Positions 33,957 through 46,786 of a DNA stretch of 64,000 bases are shown in pieces. Under the pieces are notes generated by a model. The model searched no databases. It was not told the DNA's origin and was given only the letters and a program-made list of their open reading frames with translations. The DNA is taken from positions 1-64,000 of the forward strand of contig CALNVZ010002200.1 of assembly GCA_940671915.1 (NCBI GenBank), given 5' to 3'. The position numbers and the translations under genes are program-made. This DNA comes from Paracentrotus lividus. Taxonomy: Eukaryota; Echinodermata; Echinoidea; Camarodonta; Echinidae. Position 1 is the first letter of the stretch, and every line of letters starts with the position of its first letter.

Positions 33957-34632
33957 ACAAACGTCCCAGAAAAACTATACACTTTTGAAACGGCCAACAA
34001 ATAAGAAATGTATAGTTCTTCAACTATTATTTGACACCAAAAAGTCCGAAAATGATGCATGCTTCAATGAGCAATGCTCATTTTCGTGAAGGATACAAAG
34101 ACGAGGCTGCACAGGAATTCGCTATGCTTTTACCACCTGGCTATGGCACGCCATGAGAGATAAAAAGCAATAATGACGGGAATCGGCTAACAAAGACAAA
34201 ACAAGAGGTGTTATGTACATTACGTACATACCACCTAATAAACCAAAAGTCAGAAATAAACATAAATATTATGCAAAATGTAATTGACAACCTTTCTGTT
34301 TTTATATTATTAATGTTTGTTTTTCTGTCTTTAGGTTTATTCTGTCTTTGTTAGGCAATTCAGACCATTATTGCTTTTGATTCCTCATGGCGTGCCATAG
34401 GCAGGTGGTAAATGCATAGTGAATTCCTGCGCAGCCTCGTTTTTGTGTCCTTCACAAAAGTGGGCATTGCTCATTGAAGCATGCATCATTTTCTGAGTTT
34501 TTGGTGTCAAATAATAGTTGAGAATATGAGCTTTCTCTACATTATGAATCTTTCCCCCAACATGCCCAAGAACCATATATTTCTTGTTTAGTAGTCATTC
34601 CAAAAGTGTATCGTTTTTTCTGGGACACACTG
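33957..34632. mobile_element. Fold-back MITE family A, before unit A
   Basis: CAAACGTCCCAGAAAAACTA ... GTATCGTTTTTTCTGGGACACACTG, TA on both sides. A centred palindrome around 'acattacgtacataccacc'. Typical size 670-715 bp. Confidence 0.85.
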
Positions 34633-34862
34633 TATAATGGTAGGATTAATGATACCTATTTAATTTTTCGATGAATGATCAAACCTTCAGATTAACGAAC
34701 CCTATTTTTTTTTTTTTTTTTTTTTTTTAACAAACCCTTGCCTTTACTGCATCAACTTTTTGGAAAATCAAATATTCAGGTAAAGGAAAATTGTGCGTTT
34801 GAACTAGCAAACCTCCAAGTGCTTGGAAATTGGAATATCCAATTTGGCAAAGAAACCATGTA

Positions 34863-35533
34863 AACCGTGTGCAATAAGTATTATCACCCCCTACGTCATG
34901 CTTGTATTGAATATGTAGGCCTACTCAGGGGAGTAATGATTTCGGCTTTTGAACAAATATACCAGTTTAACTACTAAAATTACCTATTTTTTATGCTGCA
35001 TAGGTGAACTTTGTATGGTATTCATTAGTATAACTATGCTGGTTTGAACTTTTATGCAAGAATTTAAAGATCTCAAACCTCCTTGCGGAAATTGAAAAAT
35101 GGTGGACTATAATAACAGGGGGAAGAAGGAAAGTACTGAAAGCAAAATTAAAAGTCTCTCAAATTAGCTAAAACTCAGAGAAAACAAGGGAAAACGAACA
35201 AGGAGATAGCAAGTCTGCTTGGCGGGTCAACAAGATGGGTTCAACGCTTGTGCAATGCCAGGAGAGATGGGGTGAAGAATAAGTATCGATCAGTTAGGCC
35301 GTCTTTACTGGGTCAAGCTTAGAAAAAATTGGTCAGATCGAGGGTGCGGCGTTATTGACCCCCCAGGGAGAAACAATTTCCGTTAAATTTTTATTTCAGA
35401 TAATATTAATGTTAACTGATATATTATGAATAAAAAATAATGTATTTATACCAATAAAATTCAGTCAAATGATGAGTTTGACTGCATTTTAAAAATATTC
35501 TACGTAAGGGGGCGACAATACATATTGCTCACG
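34863..35533 (+). mobile_element. Degenerate Tc1-like element, unit A
   Basis: Ends CCGTGTGCAATAAGTATT..CCCCCTACG and (inverted) CGTGAGCAATATGTATTG..CCCCCTTACG, about 31-bp terminal repeats of the style known from Tc1 elements, with TA outside. It encodes a remnant only, given separately. Also in units B (44713-45378) and C (47639-48314). Confidence 0.72.
35130..35322 (+). pseudogene. Helix-turn-helix transposase remnant (Tc1-like)
   Basis: After a start-like stretch at 35101 (MVDYNNRG) and a one-base shift the text reads LAKTQRKQGKTNKEIASLLG then STRWVQRL and ends at TAG near 35320. This matches the first DNA-binding helices of Tc1 transposases (Q.G.S...IA..LG.S...V...). The catalytic domain is absent. 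Confidence 0.55.
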
Positions 35534-35555
35534 TATGATTTCAACTGTACATTAA

Positions 35556-36551
35556 AGGGTAGTCCACGTTAATTTGTTCCCAAGGTGGTGATTTTTCGAC
35601 TTTTTTGAACCATTTTTTGTGTCAAGTGTGTCAGTGGGTTTGTAAAGGTATAAACATAATGTGTCATATATTCACCATAAAGGGTAGAAAGAACTACTGC
35701 AAATGGAGGTCAAAAGTCATTTCAAGGGCATATGACGTCAACCATTCTCATTATAATTCCATGAAAAAATAACAAAAAATGAAAATGCTTTTTTTCATCC
35801 TAAAAAAAAAAGGTTTGTCATAGGATACAATTAAAATTATGTATTTCCTGTCCTCTATATTTTCTGGCTAACTCTGGTGAAAATATCACGAAACCTAGCA
35901 CATAGCTTTCCATTGTTTTAAACTTAAAATATCAGGTCTCAGAAATAGTCCACAAAAGTTACTGAGCTGAATGTAAAATCATGCATTTGTATACTCTCCC
36001 TCCATCTTTAGAATGAAACAAAATAAGCCCTTTTTTTACATTGGTGTTTTCATAATGTTTCTTTTGTTTTATCAGAGAGATTTTTTTAACAAAAGATGTT
36101 GCTACGCCTTGGCTACACAATGCCTTAATGAAAAATATTACAGGGAATAATTGTCCCGTGTGTTACCTGTCCCGTTGTACCTGACATTTTTTAAAACATG
36201 ACCTTGTGCTAGAAAACTCGAAGTTGTATTAACGTTAAAATATGTCCTACAATGTTTATTACAAGAACTATGGAATTTAAATTACTTTTTAATTCAGATT
36301 AATATGTGAACAAAGTCAAATTTGAAAACACCTTTTTTTTCTGGTTCGCGTTTGTTACAACGAATAAATGATCATAAACTAATTAATGAATTTAATTATT
36401 TCAAGTATTTTGTATGTTTGTTGAAGACCTTAGTACCTTCAAGAATAACCCTAAAGATTGAGATTTCATTTAAAGATTTTCAAACAAGCCCTATTTTTGG
36501 CTCTGAAATGTCCCATTTGTTACCAGCGGCAAAATAGCTTGGACTTGCCCT
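35556..36551. mobile_element. ~1-kb TTAA element (AGGGTAAGTCC ends), unit A
   Basis: TTAA at 35552-35555. Left end AGGGTAGTCCACG (AGGGTAAGTCC in units B and C), right end GGACTTGCCCT. The right duplication is worn (AAAA). It contains several 'cccgtttgttacc'-like boxes in its right half. Unit D has the unoccupied site at about 51899-51906. Confidence 0.72.
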
Positions 36552-36935
36552 AAAATAGATTTGTTTATAAGAACCCACATCCTGGTTTATACATGCAATC
36601 ATTTTGGGTCAAAGGTCAAATAGTACGTTTTATAGTAATTTTTGATTTTCAAACCAATTCTGAGTAATTTTTATAATCAACCTTAAAATTTGTAATCGGG
36701 TTTAAAATGTACATGGAAGAATAGAATATTACACACATTACCCAACCGCTAAACATCATCACTAAAACCTACACAGCTTAAAACTTAATTTAAAAAGCCT
36801 TAACTATAAAGAGTATTTAAAAGTAAAATAGCTTTTGAATAAATTATTATTACCAATTATTAATACTTCCCTAATGACGCAAATTTCAGAATATAATTGA
36901 TTTTAAAAATGTAATTTACAGTATGACAATCTTAA

Positions 36936-37517
36936 AGGGGAATCCAACCCAAGGAGAGAATGCAACCTTAGGAAAGAGGAAAACGAGAGAGCAATCTAAA
37001 AAAAGTTCTCAAAATCGTTATAAAATAAGAGAGTTATGGAAGTTTGAAAAGTCTAGTTGTTCCTTCTATGGGGAATCCTCAAATTGGCAATCATCGCTTC
37101 AAAATGGCCGATCTCATGGAACCCTCCATTCATTTTGTACACAAAATTTTTCAAGATTTTCCCACATTTTCTTTCGAAATATAATCTTACTCCTTCTGAG
37201 CTCAAGCATATGTTGTGTGGAAATATATTTTCCCAATGATAAACATATAATTGAGCTCAGAAGGAGGTAAATGTATTTTGAAAGAAAATGGGGAAAAATC
37301 TGAAAATTTGTGTACAAAATAAATGGAGGTTTGTCCATGAGTCCGGGCCATTTTGAAGCCGATGATGACAATTTGAGGATCCCCATAGAAGGAACAACAG
37401 ACTTTTCAAACTTGCCATACTCTCTTATTTTATAAGCGATTTGATGAACTTTTTAGATTGCTCTCTTATTTTCCTCTTTCCTGTAAGGTTGATTCTCCCC
37501 TTGGGTTGGATTCCCCT
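36936..37517. mobile_element. 582-bp TTAA fold-back MITE (AGGGGAATCCAACCC ends), unit A
   Basis: TTAA at 36932-36935 and 37518-37521. Near-complete palindrome centred on 'gagctcagaaggagg'. Unit C has a single TTAA at 49735-49738 at this place, an empty site. Confidence 0.9.
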
Positions 37518-37542
37518 TTAACTCGCATGTAATATCACTATA

Positions 37543-38593
37543 CAGGTGTTTTCCGAAAAAAGGAAACCCAAACTTTGAATAACAATAATTTCAAAAAATA
37601 TTCCAATGGTGATTATGAAATTTTATCACTGTAAAGTGCACTCATTTGCCATTCTAATGATACCCTCGCTCAACCTACCAATGTCAACGCATCACTAAAC
37701 CCCATTGTTTTGAAAAGTCTTGTAAATTGTGGCGTGGTTCACTTTAATGCACCCCTGAGATGGTTTGTGTGAATGTGCCTGGAAGGAAACCACTTTGATC
37801 ATCAATAACTTCAAGAATATTTCAGTGTGATAAGAATTTTAATATCACTGGAAAGTACACTCATTACCATTCTAAAATGAAAATACCTCTCTCAGCTCAC
37901 CAATATCATGCATCACTGAACCCCATTGTTTGAAATTGTCTCGCAAAATTGTGATAGGTTCCTCTTTCATGCTCCTTGAGATGAGTTTGCTTCAAAGATT
38001 CCTAACAAATCTAGTAAAGCATTCCAGTGACTTAAAATAATGAGTTTGAAATAAAATGGGTTGGAAATTTTTACTTTATTTTAGTCCTTTAATCTTACCA
38101 TCCAGGTATTTCAACATGTTAGTGGTCACGACACCCAGAGAACCTTTGTTCCCACATGGATAATGTAAGAAGCATGACAGTGCGTCAATCACAAATTTTG
38201 GCAAGATTTCAGAACAATGGGTTCAGTGATGCGCGACTTGGTGAGCTGAAAGAGATATCAATACAATGATAATGAGTGGCACTTTTCAGTGATATAAACG
38301 TCATAATCATACTGTCATGTTTAAATATTGATGATGAAAGTGGATTCCTTTTTAGGACACATTGCAAGCAACCCATCTCAATGAACGGTGAAGTGAACCA
38401 CTCACAATTTGCAAGACATTTTCAAAACAATGAGGTTCAGTGATGCGTGACATTGGTGAGCTTGAAACGGGGTATCATTACAATGGTAATGGTTGCACTT
38501 TCCAGTGATATAAATTTTATAATCACCATGGTAATATTTTTTAAATTATTGATGATCAAACTTGGGTTTTCCTTTTTCCTGGGGTCACCACTG
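37543..38593. mobile_element. 1.05-kb TA element built of four ~250-bp repeats, unit A
   Basis: Ends CAGGTGTTTTCCGAAAAAAGG and (inverted) CAGTGGTGACCCCAGGAAAAAGG, TA on both sides. Internally a ~250-bp module (catcaataa..., 'aatgtcacgcatcactgaaccccattgtttt', 'ctcatttgagatgggtt') occurs twice forward and twice reversed. Unit C has the empty site at 49759-49760. Confidence 0.85.
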
Positions 38594-38654
38594 TATGAGT
38601 AACCATAAACCGTACGTCGACTACAACTTGACAAAAGTAAAAATGATACATATA

Positions 38655-39492
38655 CCGAGTGAGTAAAAAAAAAAAACTAAAAAACACTAGAAAAATGTCA
38701 ATAAACCATAATTATCCATACATAGGCCTATCTAAAAGAGTACTCCTCCGCATCTTCTGATACCATTATTTTTGGTATGGTATGTCTTGCGCTTGATGAC
38801 ACGGCCGCATCGATTGGCAAACAATGTAGCATTTCGACATTGTGCAAAAGTTGGGACTAAATCTTTAAAAAATAAAATCAAAAAAGCAACTGTATCGCGC
38901 GTGATTGAAATAGCATAACTTTATAACGAAATATGTTTTTGCGCCAACTTGTAGAGGTGTTGTTACAGCATCGAATACATCCTGCGTGAAAAATTGAGAT
39001 AGATATGTAGAGTGCAAGCATGAGTGAGCACACTTCAAAGTACAAAAAATAATACTTTTCAAAAAAGTATTAAAAGCCTTTTCAGATTTGTGACAATTTT
39101 AAGGGCTACTCTTTGAATGCGTGCTCACTCATGGATTTCCTGATGAAATCAATTTTCATTTTTATCACAGAATATCGTCGCGTAAGCGTAACAACAATAT
39201 CTCAAAAAAAAAAAACCTAAGTTGTTTGTATAAAAATATTTTTCATTAAAAAGGTATTTTATTTTAATAGAATGGAGTTGCTTTCAGTTTATCAAAGCTT
39301 TTGTTGCTTTTGATTAGCCCCGCACTTTTTCACAATTCCGAAATTTAATGTTTGCAAACAATACGTCGTGTTCAAAAACGAACGTAAAGACACACACACG
39401 AAAAGGAACACCAGGGATTTTGGGTTATTCCATTGTCTTTAATTATATAGACATTATTTAAGGTTTTGTACTTTTTTTTGACTGACCTTGGG
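38655..39492. mobile_element. Fold-back MITE family B, unit A
   Basis: CCGAGTGAGT ... ACTGACCTTGG with TA outside. Occupied in all four units, so it is older than the array. Confidence 0.8.
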
Positions 39493-39810
39493 TATCAATT
39501 TATATCACTACATCAATGTCACAATAAGAGATAAATATATTAAAACAAATCAAGGCATCGAGGCAATTAAGACCAGATAATTTATTAAATCCAATCGACA
39601 ATGAGCTATCAAAAAAAGGTACATTGAAATAAATATAACCAACTGCCTAACATCATCACTAAAACTTAGACCCAGCTTAAAACTACAGCTGAAAACCGTT
39701 GACTCTAAAGAAATATGCTACAGTCAATATGAAAATTAAATATTATAATACAGTCATGACATCATGACAATCAAGCCCTAATCCTAAATTTCGATCAACT
39801 AACTTTAATA

Positions 39811-40503
39811 CACCATGTCCCAGAAAAGAACTATACACTTTTGGAAACGCTACCTAAATAAGAAATATATGGTTCTTGGGATGGATTCAATGTAGAGAAA
39901 AGCTCATATCTCCAACTATATTTGACACCAAAAGTCCGAAAATGATGCATGCTTCAATGAGCAATGCCCACTTTTGTGAAGGACACAAAAAAACGAGGCT
40001 GCACAGGATTCCTTGCATTTACACCACCTGCCTATGATCACGCCATGAGGAATCAAAAGCAACAATGGTCTGAATCGGCTAACAAGACAGAATAACTAAA
40101 GACAGAAACAAAACATTATAATTAAAAACAGAAAGGTTGTCAATTACATTTTTGCATAATATTTATGTTTATTTCTGACTTTTGGTTTATTAGGTGGTAT
40201 GTACGTAATGTACATAGCACCTCTTGTTTTGTCTTTGTTAGCGATTCACGTCATTGTTGCTTTTCTACTCTCATGGCGTGCATAGCCAGGTGACAAAAGC
40301 AGAGCGAATTCCTGAGCAGCCTCGTTTTTGTATCCACTAAAATGGGCATTGCTCATTGAAGCATGCATCATTTTCGGACTTTTAAGTGTCAAATAATAGT
40401 TGAGGATATGAGCTTTCTCTACCATATGAATCTCTCCCCCGAAGAACATATATTTCTTATTTGGTAGCCGTTTCAAAAGCGTATAGTTCTTCTGGGACAT
40501 GTG
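39811..40503. mobile_element. Fold-back MITE family A at the centre of the palindrome
   Basis: CACCATGTCCCAGAAAAGAAC ... GTTCTTCTGGGACATGTG, TA on both sides. The symmetry axis of the 13-kb palindrome (about 40150) lies within it. Confidence 0.85.
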
Positions 40504-40823
40504 TATAAAGTTAGTTGATTTCGAAATTAGGATTAGGGCTGAGTCAGATGTCATGACTGTATTATAATATTTAATTTTCATATTGACGTAGATATTTCTT
40601 TAGAGTCAAGTGTTTCAGTGTAGTTTTAAGCTGGTCTAAGTTTTAGTGATGATGTTTAGCAGTTGGTTATATTTTATTTCAATGTACCTTTTTTTTTATA
40701 GCTCGATTGTCTTGATTTGGATTTAATAATATTTATCTGTCTTAATTGCCTCGATTGCCTTGATTGGTTTTAATAATATTTATCTCTTATTGTGACATTG
40801 ATGTAGTGATATAAATTGATATA

Positions 40824-41614
40824 CCAAGTCAGTCAGAAAAAAAGTACAAACCTAAATAAATGTCTATATAATTAAAGACAATGAATATACCCAAATCCCT
40901 GGTACCATTTCGTGTGGTGTGTCTTTACGTTCGGTTGAACACGACGCTATTGTTTGCAAACATGTAAATTTCGAATTGTGAAAAAGTGGGGGCTAAATCA
41001 AAGCAACAAAAGCTTTGATAAACTGAAGCAACTCCATTCTAATTAAAATAAAATACCTTTTTAATGAAAATATTTTAGACAAACAACTTAGAGATATTGT
41101 TGTTACGCTTATCGACGATATTCTGTGTAAAAATGAAATTGATTCATCAGGAAATCCATGAGTGAGCACGCATCAAAGAGTAGCCTAAATTGTCACAAAT
41201 CTGAAAAGGCTTTTTAATACTTTGAAAAGTGATTATTTGTCTTTGAAGTGTGCTCACTCATGCTTGACTCTACATATCTATCTCAATTTCACGCAGGATG
41301 TATTCGATAGGTGTAACAACACCTCTACCAAGTTGGCGCAAAACATTTTCGTTAATAAATTATGCTATTTCAATCAGGATACAGTTGCTTTTTTTATTTA
41401 TTTTTTTAAAGATTTAGTCCCAACTTTTGCACAATTCGAAATGTACATGTTTGCAATCGATGCGCCGTGTTCATCCAAGCGCAAGACATACCATACAAAA
41501 ATGGTATCAGAAGATGCGGGAGGAGTTACTCTTTTAGAATAGGCCTATGTATGATAATTTATGGTTTATTGACATTTTTCTAGGTTTTTAGTTTTTTTTT
41601 TTTTACTCACTCGG
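40824..41614. mobile_element. Fold-back MITE family B, unit B
   Basis: CCAAGTCAGTCAG ... GTAAAAAA..CTCACTCGG, TA outside. The 106-codon frame at 41222-41542 inside it recurs, with changes, in other copies but follows the palindrome and has no known domain. Confidence 0.8.
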
Positions 41615-41672
41615 TATATGTAGCATTTACTTTTGTTCAAGTTGTAGTCGACGTACGGTTATGGTACTCATA

Positions 41673-42715
41673 CAGGGTGACCCAGAAAAAAGGAACCCAA
41701 GTTTGATCATCAATAATTTAAAAAATATTACCATGGTGATTATAAAATTTATATCACTGGAAAGTGCAACTCATTACCATTTAAATGATACCCCGTTCAG
41801 CTCACCAATGTCACGCATCACTGAACCTCATTGTTTTGAAAATGTCTTGCAAAATTGTGAGTGGTTCACTTTCACGTTCATTGAGATGGGTTGCTGCAAT
41901 GTGCCTAAAAAGGAATCCAACTTTCATCATCAATCATTTTAAAACATGACAGTAGTGATTATGACGTTTATAATCACTGGAAAGTGCCACTCATTATCAT
42001 TGTATTGAATCTCTTTCAGCTCACCAATGTCACGCATCACTGAACCCCATTGTTCTGAAAATATCTTGCAAAATTGTGATTGACGCACTGTCATGCTTCT
42101 TACATTATCCATGGGGAACAAAAGGTTCTCTGGGTTGTCGTGACCACTAACATGTTGAAATTATGGATGGTAAGATTAAAGGACTAAATAAGTAAAAATT
42201 TCCAACCCATTTATCAAACTCATTTATTTTAAGTCACTGGAATGCTTTACTTAGATTTGTTAGGAATCTTTGAAGCAACTCATCTCAAGAGCATGAAAGA
42301 GAACCTATCACAATTTTGCGAGACAATTTCAAAACAATGGGTTCAGTGATGCATGATATTGGTGAGCTGAGAGAGGTATCATTAGAATGGTAATGAGTTG
42401 TACTTTCCAGTGATATTAAATTCTTAATCACCACTGAAATATTCTTGAAGTTATTGATGATCAAAGTTGGGTTTCCTTTCCAGGCACATTCACACAAAAC
42501 CATCTCAGGGTGCATTAAAGTGAACCACGCACAATTTTACAAGACTTTTTCAAAACAATGGGGTTTAGTGATGCGTGACATGGTGAGGGTGAGCGAGGTA
42601 TCATTAGAATGGCAATGAGTTGCACTTTACAGTGATATAAATTTCATAATCACCATTGAATATTTTTGAAATTATGTTGATCAAAGTTGGGTTTCCTTTT
42701 TTCGGAAACACCCTG
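41673..42715. mobile_element. 1.05-kb TA element, unit B
   Basis: CAGGGTGACCCAGAAAAAAGG ... CCTTTTTTCGGAAACACCCTG; same four-module architecture as in unit A, better preserved ends. Confidence 0.85.
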
Positions 42716-42741
42716 TATAGTGATATATACATGCGAGTTAA

Positions 42742-43318
42742 AGGGGAATCCAACCCAAGGGAGAATCAACCTTACAGGAAAGAGGAAAATAAGAGGAGCC
42801 AATCTAAAAAAAGTTTCATCAAAATCAGCTTATAAAATAAGAGAGTTATGGAAGTTTGAAAAGTCTAGTTGTTCCTTCTATGGGATCCTCAAATTGGCAT
42901 CATCGGCTTCAAAATGGGATCTCATGGACAATCTCCATTTATTTTGTACACAAATTTTCAGATTTTCCCCATTTTCTTTCAAAATACATCTTACCTCCTT
43001 CTGAGCTCAATATATGTCATGGGAAAATATATTTCACACAACATATGTTGAGCTCAGAAGGAGGTAAGATATATTTCGAAAGAAAATGGGGAAAATCTGA
43101 AAATTTGTGTACAAAATGAATGGAGGGTTGTCCATGAGATCGGCCATTTTGAAGCCGATGATGCCAATTTGAGGATCCCCATAGAAGGAACAACTAGACT
43201 TTTCAAACTTCCATAACTCTCTTATTTTATAACCGATTTTGATGAAACTTTTTTTAGATTGCTCCTCTCGTTTTCCTCTTTCCTGTAAGGTTGATTCTTC
43301 CTTGGGTTGGATTCCCCT
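42742..43318. mobile_element. TTAA fold-back MITE (AGGGGAATCCAACCC), unit B
   Basis: TTAA at 42738-42741 and 43319-43322; palindromic, as in unit A. Confidence 0.9.
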
Positions 43319-43699
43319 TTAAGATTTGTTCATACTGTAAATTACATTTTTTAAAAATCAATTATAATCTGAAATTGCGTCATTAGGGAAGTATAATAAT
43401 TGTAATAATAATTATTCAAAAGCTATTTACTTTAAATACTTCTTTATAGTTAAGCTTTTTAATTAAGTTTTAAGCTGGTGTAGGTTTTAGTGATGATGTT
43501 TAGCGGTTGGGTATTGTGCGTTAATATTCTATTTTCCATGTACATTTTTTTAAACCTCGATTACAATTTTAAGGTTGAGTTATAAATAATACTCAGAATG
43601 GTTTAAAATCAAATATACTATAAAACTACTATTGACCGTTGACAAAATGATTCGCATGTATAAACCAGGATGTGGGTTCTTTATAAACAAATCTATTTT

Positions 43700-44691
43700 A
43701 GGGCAAGTCAAAGCTATTTTGCGCGGTAACAAATGGGACATTCAGAGCCAAAAATAGGGTTGTTTGAAAAGTCTTAAATGAAATCTCAATCTTTAGGTAT
43801 ATTCTTGAAGGTACTAAGAGTCTTCAACAAAAACATCAAAATACTTGAATAATTAAATTCATAATTAGTTTATGATCATTTATTCGTTTGTAACAAACGG
43901 AACCAGAAAAAAATGGTGTTTTCAATTTTGACTTTGTTCACATATAACTCTGAATTTAAAAAGTAGATTTAAACTTCCATAGTCTTTGTAATAAACATTG
44001 TAAGGACATATTTTAACGTTAATACAACTTCGAGTTTTCTAGCAAGGTCATGTTTTTAAAAATATGTCAGGTAACAAACGGGACAGGTAACACACGGGAC
44101 AATTATTCCCTGTAATATTTTTCATTAAGCAATTGGTGTAGCCAAGGCGTAGCAACATCTTTTGTTAAAAAACTCTCTGATAAACAAAAGAAACATAATG
44201 CAAAACACAAATGTAAAAAAAGGGCTATTTTGTTTCATTTCTAAAGATGGAGGGAGAGTAATACAAATGCATGATTTTACATCACTCAGTAACTTTTGTG
44301 AGACTATTTCTGAGACCTGAATATTTTAAGTTTAAAAACAATGGAAAGCTATGTGCTAGGTTCGTGATATTTTCACCAGAGTTAGCCAAGAAAATATAGA
44401 GACAGGAAATACATAATTTTTAATTGTACTCCTATGACAAACCTTTTTTTTTTTTAATGATTGAAAAAGCATTTTACATTTTGTTATTTTTTCATGAATA
44501 TTAATGAGAATGGTGACGTCATATGCCCTTGAAATGACTTTTTGACCTCATTTGCAGTAAGTTCATTTCATACCCTTTATGGTGATATATGACACATTAT
44601 GTATACCTTTACAAACCACTGACACACTTGACACAAAAATGGTCAAAAATCGAAAATCACACCTTGGGAACAAATAACGTGGACTTACCCT
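43700..44691. mobile_element. ~1-kb TTAA element (AGGGTAAGTCC), unit B
   Basis: Right border GGACTTACCCT|TTAA at 44692-44695, left border AGGGCAAGTC. Cleaner than in unit A. Confidence 0.75.
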
Positions 44692-44712
44692 TTAATGTAC
44701 AGTGAAATCATA

Positions 44713-45378
44713 CGTGAGCAATATGTATTGTCGCCCCCTTACGTAGAATATTTTTTAAAATGCAGTCAAACTCATCATTTGACTGAATTTTATTGGTATA
44801 AATACATTATTTTTTATTCATAATATATCAGTTAACATTAATATTATCTGAAATAAAAATTTAACGGAAATTGTTTCTCCCTGGGGGGTCAATAACGCCG
44901 CACCCTCGATCTGACCAATTTTTTCTAAGCTTGACCCAGTAAAGACGGCCTAACTGATCGATACTTATTCTTCACCCCATCTCTCCTGGCATTGCACAAG
45001 CGTTGAACCATCTTGTTGACCCGCCAAGCAGACTTGCTATCTCCTTGTTCGTTTTCCCTTGTTTTCTCTGAGTTTTAGCTAATTTGAGAGACTTTTAATT
45101 CTTTCAGTACTTTTCCTTCTCCCCCTGTTATTATAGTCCACCATTTTTCAATTTCCGCAAGGAGGTTTGAGATCTTTAAATTCTTGCATAAAAGTTCAAA
45201 CCAGCATAGTTATACTAATGAATACCATACAAAGTTCACCTATGCAGCATAAAAATAGGTAATTTTAGTAGTTAAACTGGTATATTTGTTCAAAAGCCGA
45301 AATCATTACTCCCTGAGTAGGCCTACATATTCAATACAAGCATGACGTAGGGGGTGATAATACTTATTGCACACGGTT
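44713..45378 (-). mobile_element. Degenerate Tc1-like element, unit B
   Basis: CGTGAGCAATATGTATTGTC and the inverted CCGTGTGCAATAAGTA ends, TA outside. Carries the same helix-turn-helix remnant, reading on the minus strand near 44930-45120. Confidence 0.7.
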
Positions 45379-45599
45379 TACATGGTTTCTTTGCCAAATT
45401 GGATATTCCAATTTCCAAGCACTTGGAGGTTTGCTAGTTCAAACGCACAATTTTCCTTTACCTGAATATTTGATTTTCAAAAAGTTGATGCAGTAAAGGC
45501 AAGGTTTGTTAAAAAAAAAAAAAAAAATAGGGTTCGTTAATCTGAAGGTTTGATCATTCATCGAAAAATTAAATAGGTATCATTAATCCTACCATTATA

Positions 45600-46263
45600 C
45601 AGTGTGTCCCAGAAAAACGATACACTTTTGGAATGACTACTAAACAAGAATATATGGTTCTTGGGCATGTTGGGGGAAAGATTCATAATGTAGAGAAAGC
45701 TCATATTCTCAATATTATTTGAACACAAAACTCAGAAAATGATGCATGCTTCAATGAGCAATGCCACTTTTGTGAAGGACACAAAACGAGGCTGCGCAGG
45801 AATTCACTATGCATTTACCACCTGCCTATGGCACGCCATGAGGAATCAAAAGCAATAATGGTCTGAATTGCCTAACAAAGACAGAATAAACCTAAAGACA
45901 GAAAAACAAACATTAATAATATAAAAACAGAAAGGTTGTCAATTACATTTTGCATAATATTTATGTTTATTTCTGACTTTTGGTTTATTAGGTGGTATGT
46001 ACGTAATGTACATAACACCTCTTGTTTTGTCTTTGTTAGCCGATTCCCGTCATTATTGCTTTTTATCTCTCATGGCGTGCCATAGCCAGGTGGTAAAAGC
46101 ATAGCGAATCCTTGGCAGCCTCGTCTTTGTATCCTTCACGAAAATGAGCATTGCTCATTGAAGCATGCATCATTTCGGACTTTGGTGTCAAATATAGTTG
46201 AAGAACTATACATTTCTTATTTGTTGGCCGTTTCAAAAGTGTATAGTTTTTCTGGGACGTTTG
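45600..46263. mobile_element. Fold-back MITE family A, after unit B
   Basis: CAGTGTGTCCCAGAAAAAC ... AGTTTTTCTGGGACGTTTG, TA both sides. Confidence 0.85.
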
Positions 46264-46761
46264 TACTATAAAGTTAGTTGATTCGAAATTAGGACTAGGG
46301 CTATTTTTTGCTTACTAACATTTTCTTGTAATAGTATTAAGATTAAGCTGACTAAAACAATTCAATGTTATGTTGTACGGGACATTTTGATTTCACGTCT
46401 TTTCGACATAACAACCAAAAAATATAAATGAGTGATCCTCAACAAGTTGAACAAGAACCAAGACCTTACTTGCCTGAATTACACATCGTGTACGAAAGAA
46501 CACAACACAAAAAGTAATTTCCCTCTATTTCAGATATTAATAATTTTTAAAATCCAGGTGGAATTGAAAATCTAATTTTATTTCTGTGTAGGTAATTTTA
46601 TAAGCTACCACATGAAGGATTGAGGAAGAATCATCATGTCATGCTTCAGTGAGCAATGATTGAAGGCAAAAGTATTATTTTTGACGTTCACAAGCAGTTT
46701 GAGTATATGATTTCGGAACAATATTCAAATTATTCAACATCACACTTGTCAAAAAAAAAAT
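46264..46761 (-). repeat. Inverted copy of 33460-33956, running into gap
   Basis: Reverse complement of the sequence left of unit A, including the outer arm of the 31470-33720 fold-back; extends the palindrome beyond the units until the contig end. Confidence 0.85.
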
Positions 46762-46786
46762 NNNNNNNNNNNNNNNNNNNNNNNNN
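46762..46786. other. Assembly gap (25 N)
   Basis: The sequence before it belongs to the palindrome B arm, the sequence after it starts inside a family A MITE, so the join may not be real. Confidence 1.

Larger units (their letters stand above)
34633..39810 (+). repeat. Array unit A (forward)
   Basis: 5.2-kb unit between two family A MITEs. It begins 'taatggtaggattaatgatacc' and ends 'cctaatttcgaatcaactaactttata'. It carries five embedded elements listed separately. It is nearly the exact inverse of 40504-45599, apart from many one-base gaps in this copy. Confidence 0.85.
40504..45599 (-). repeat. Array unit B (inverted)
   Basis: Reverse complement of unit A with all its embedded elements: family B 40824-41614, TA element 41673-42715, TTAA MITE 42742-43318, 1-kb TTAA element 43700-44691, Tc1-like 44713-45378. 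Differences from A are nearly all single-base gaps. Confidence 0.88.

Noticed and set aside
34385..34576. Recurrent frames around 'MHASMSNAHF' as a small protein family
   Set aside because: They are translations of one arm of family A MITEs; the reading is not kept between copies.
41222..41542. Recurrent ~106-codon frame (also 49878-50198 and relatives) as a conserved gene
   Set aside because: It lies wholly inside the palindromic family B MITE, varies between copies by frameshifts, has no start-site context or domain, and similar frames appear on both strands.
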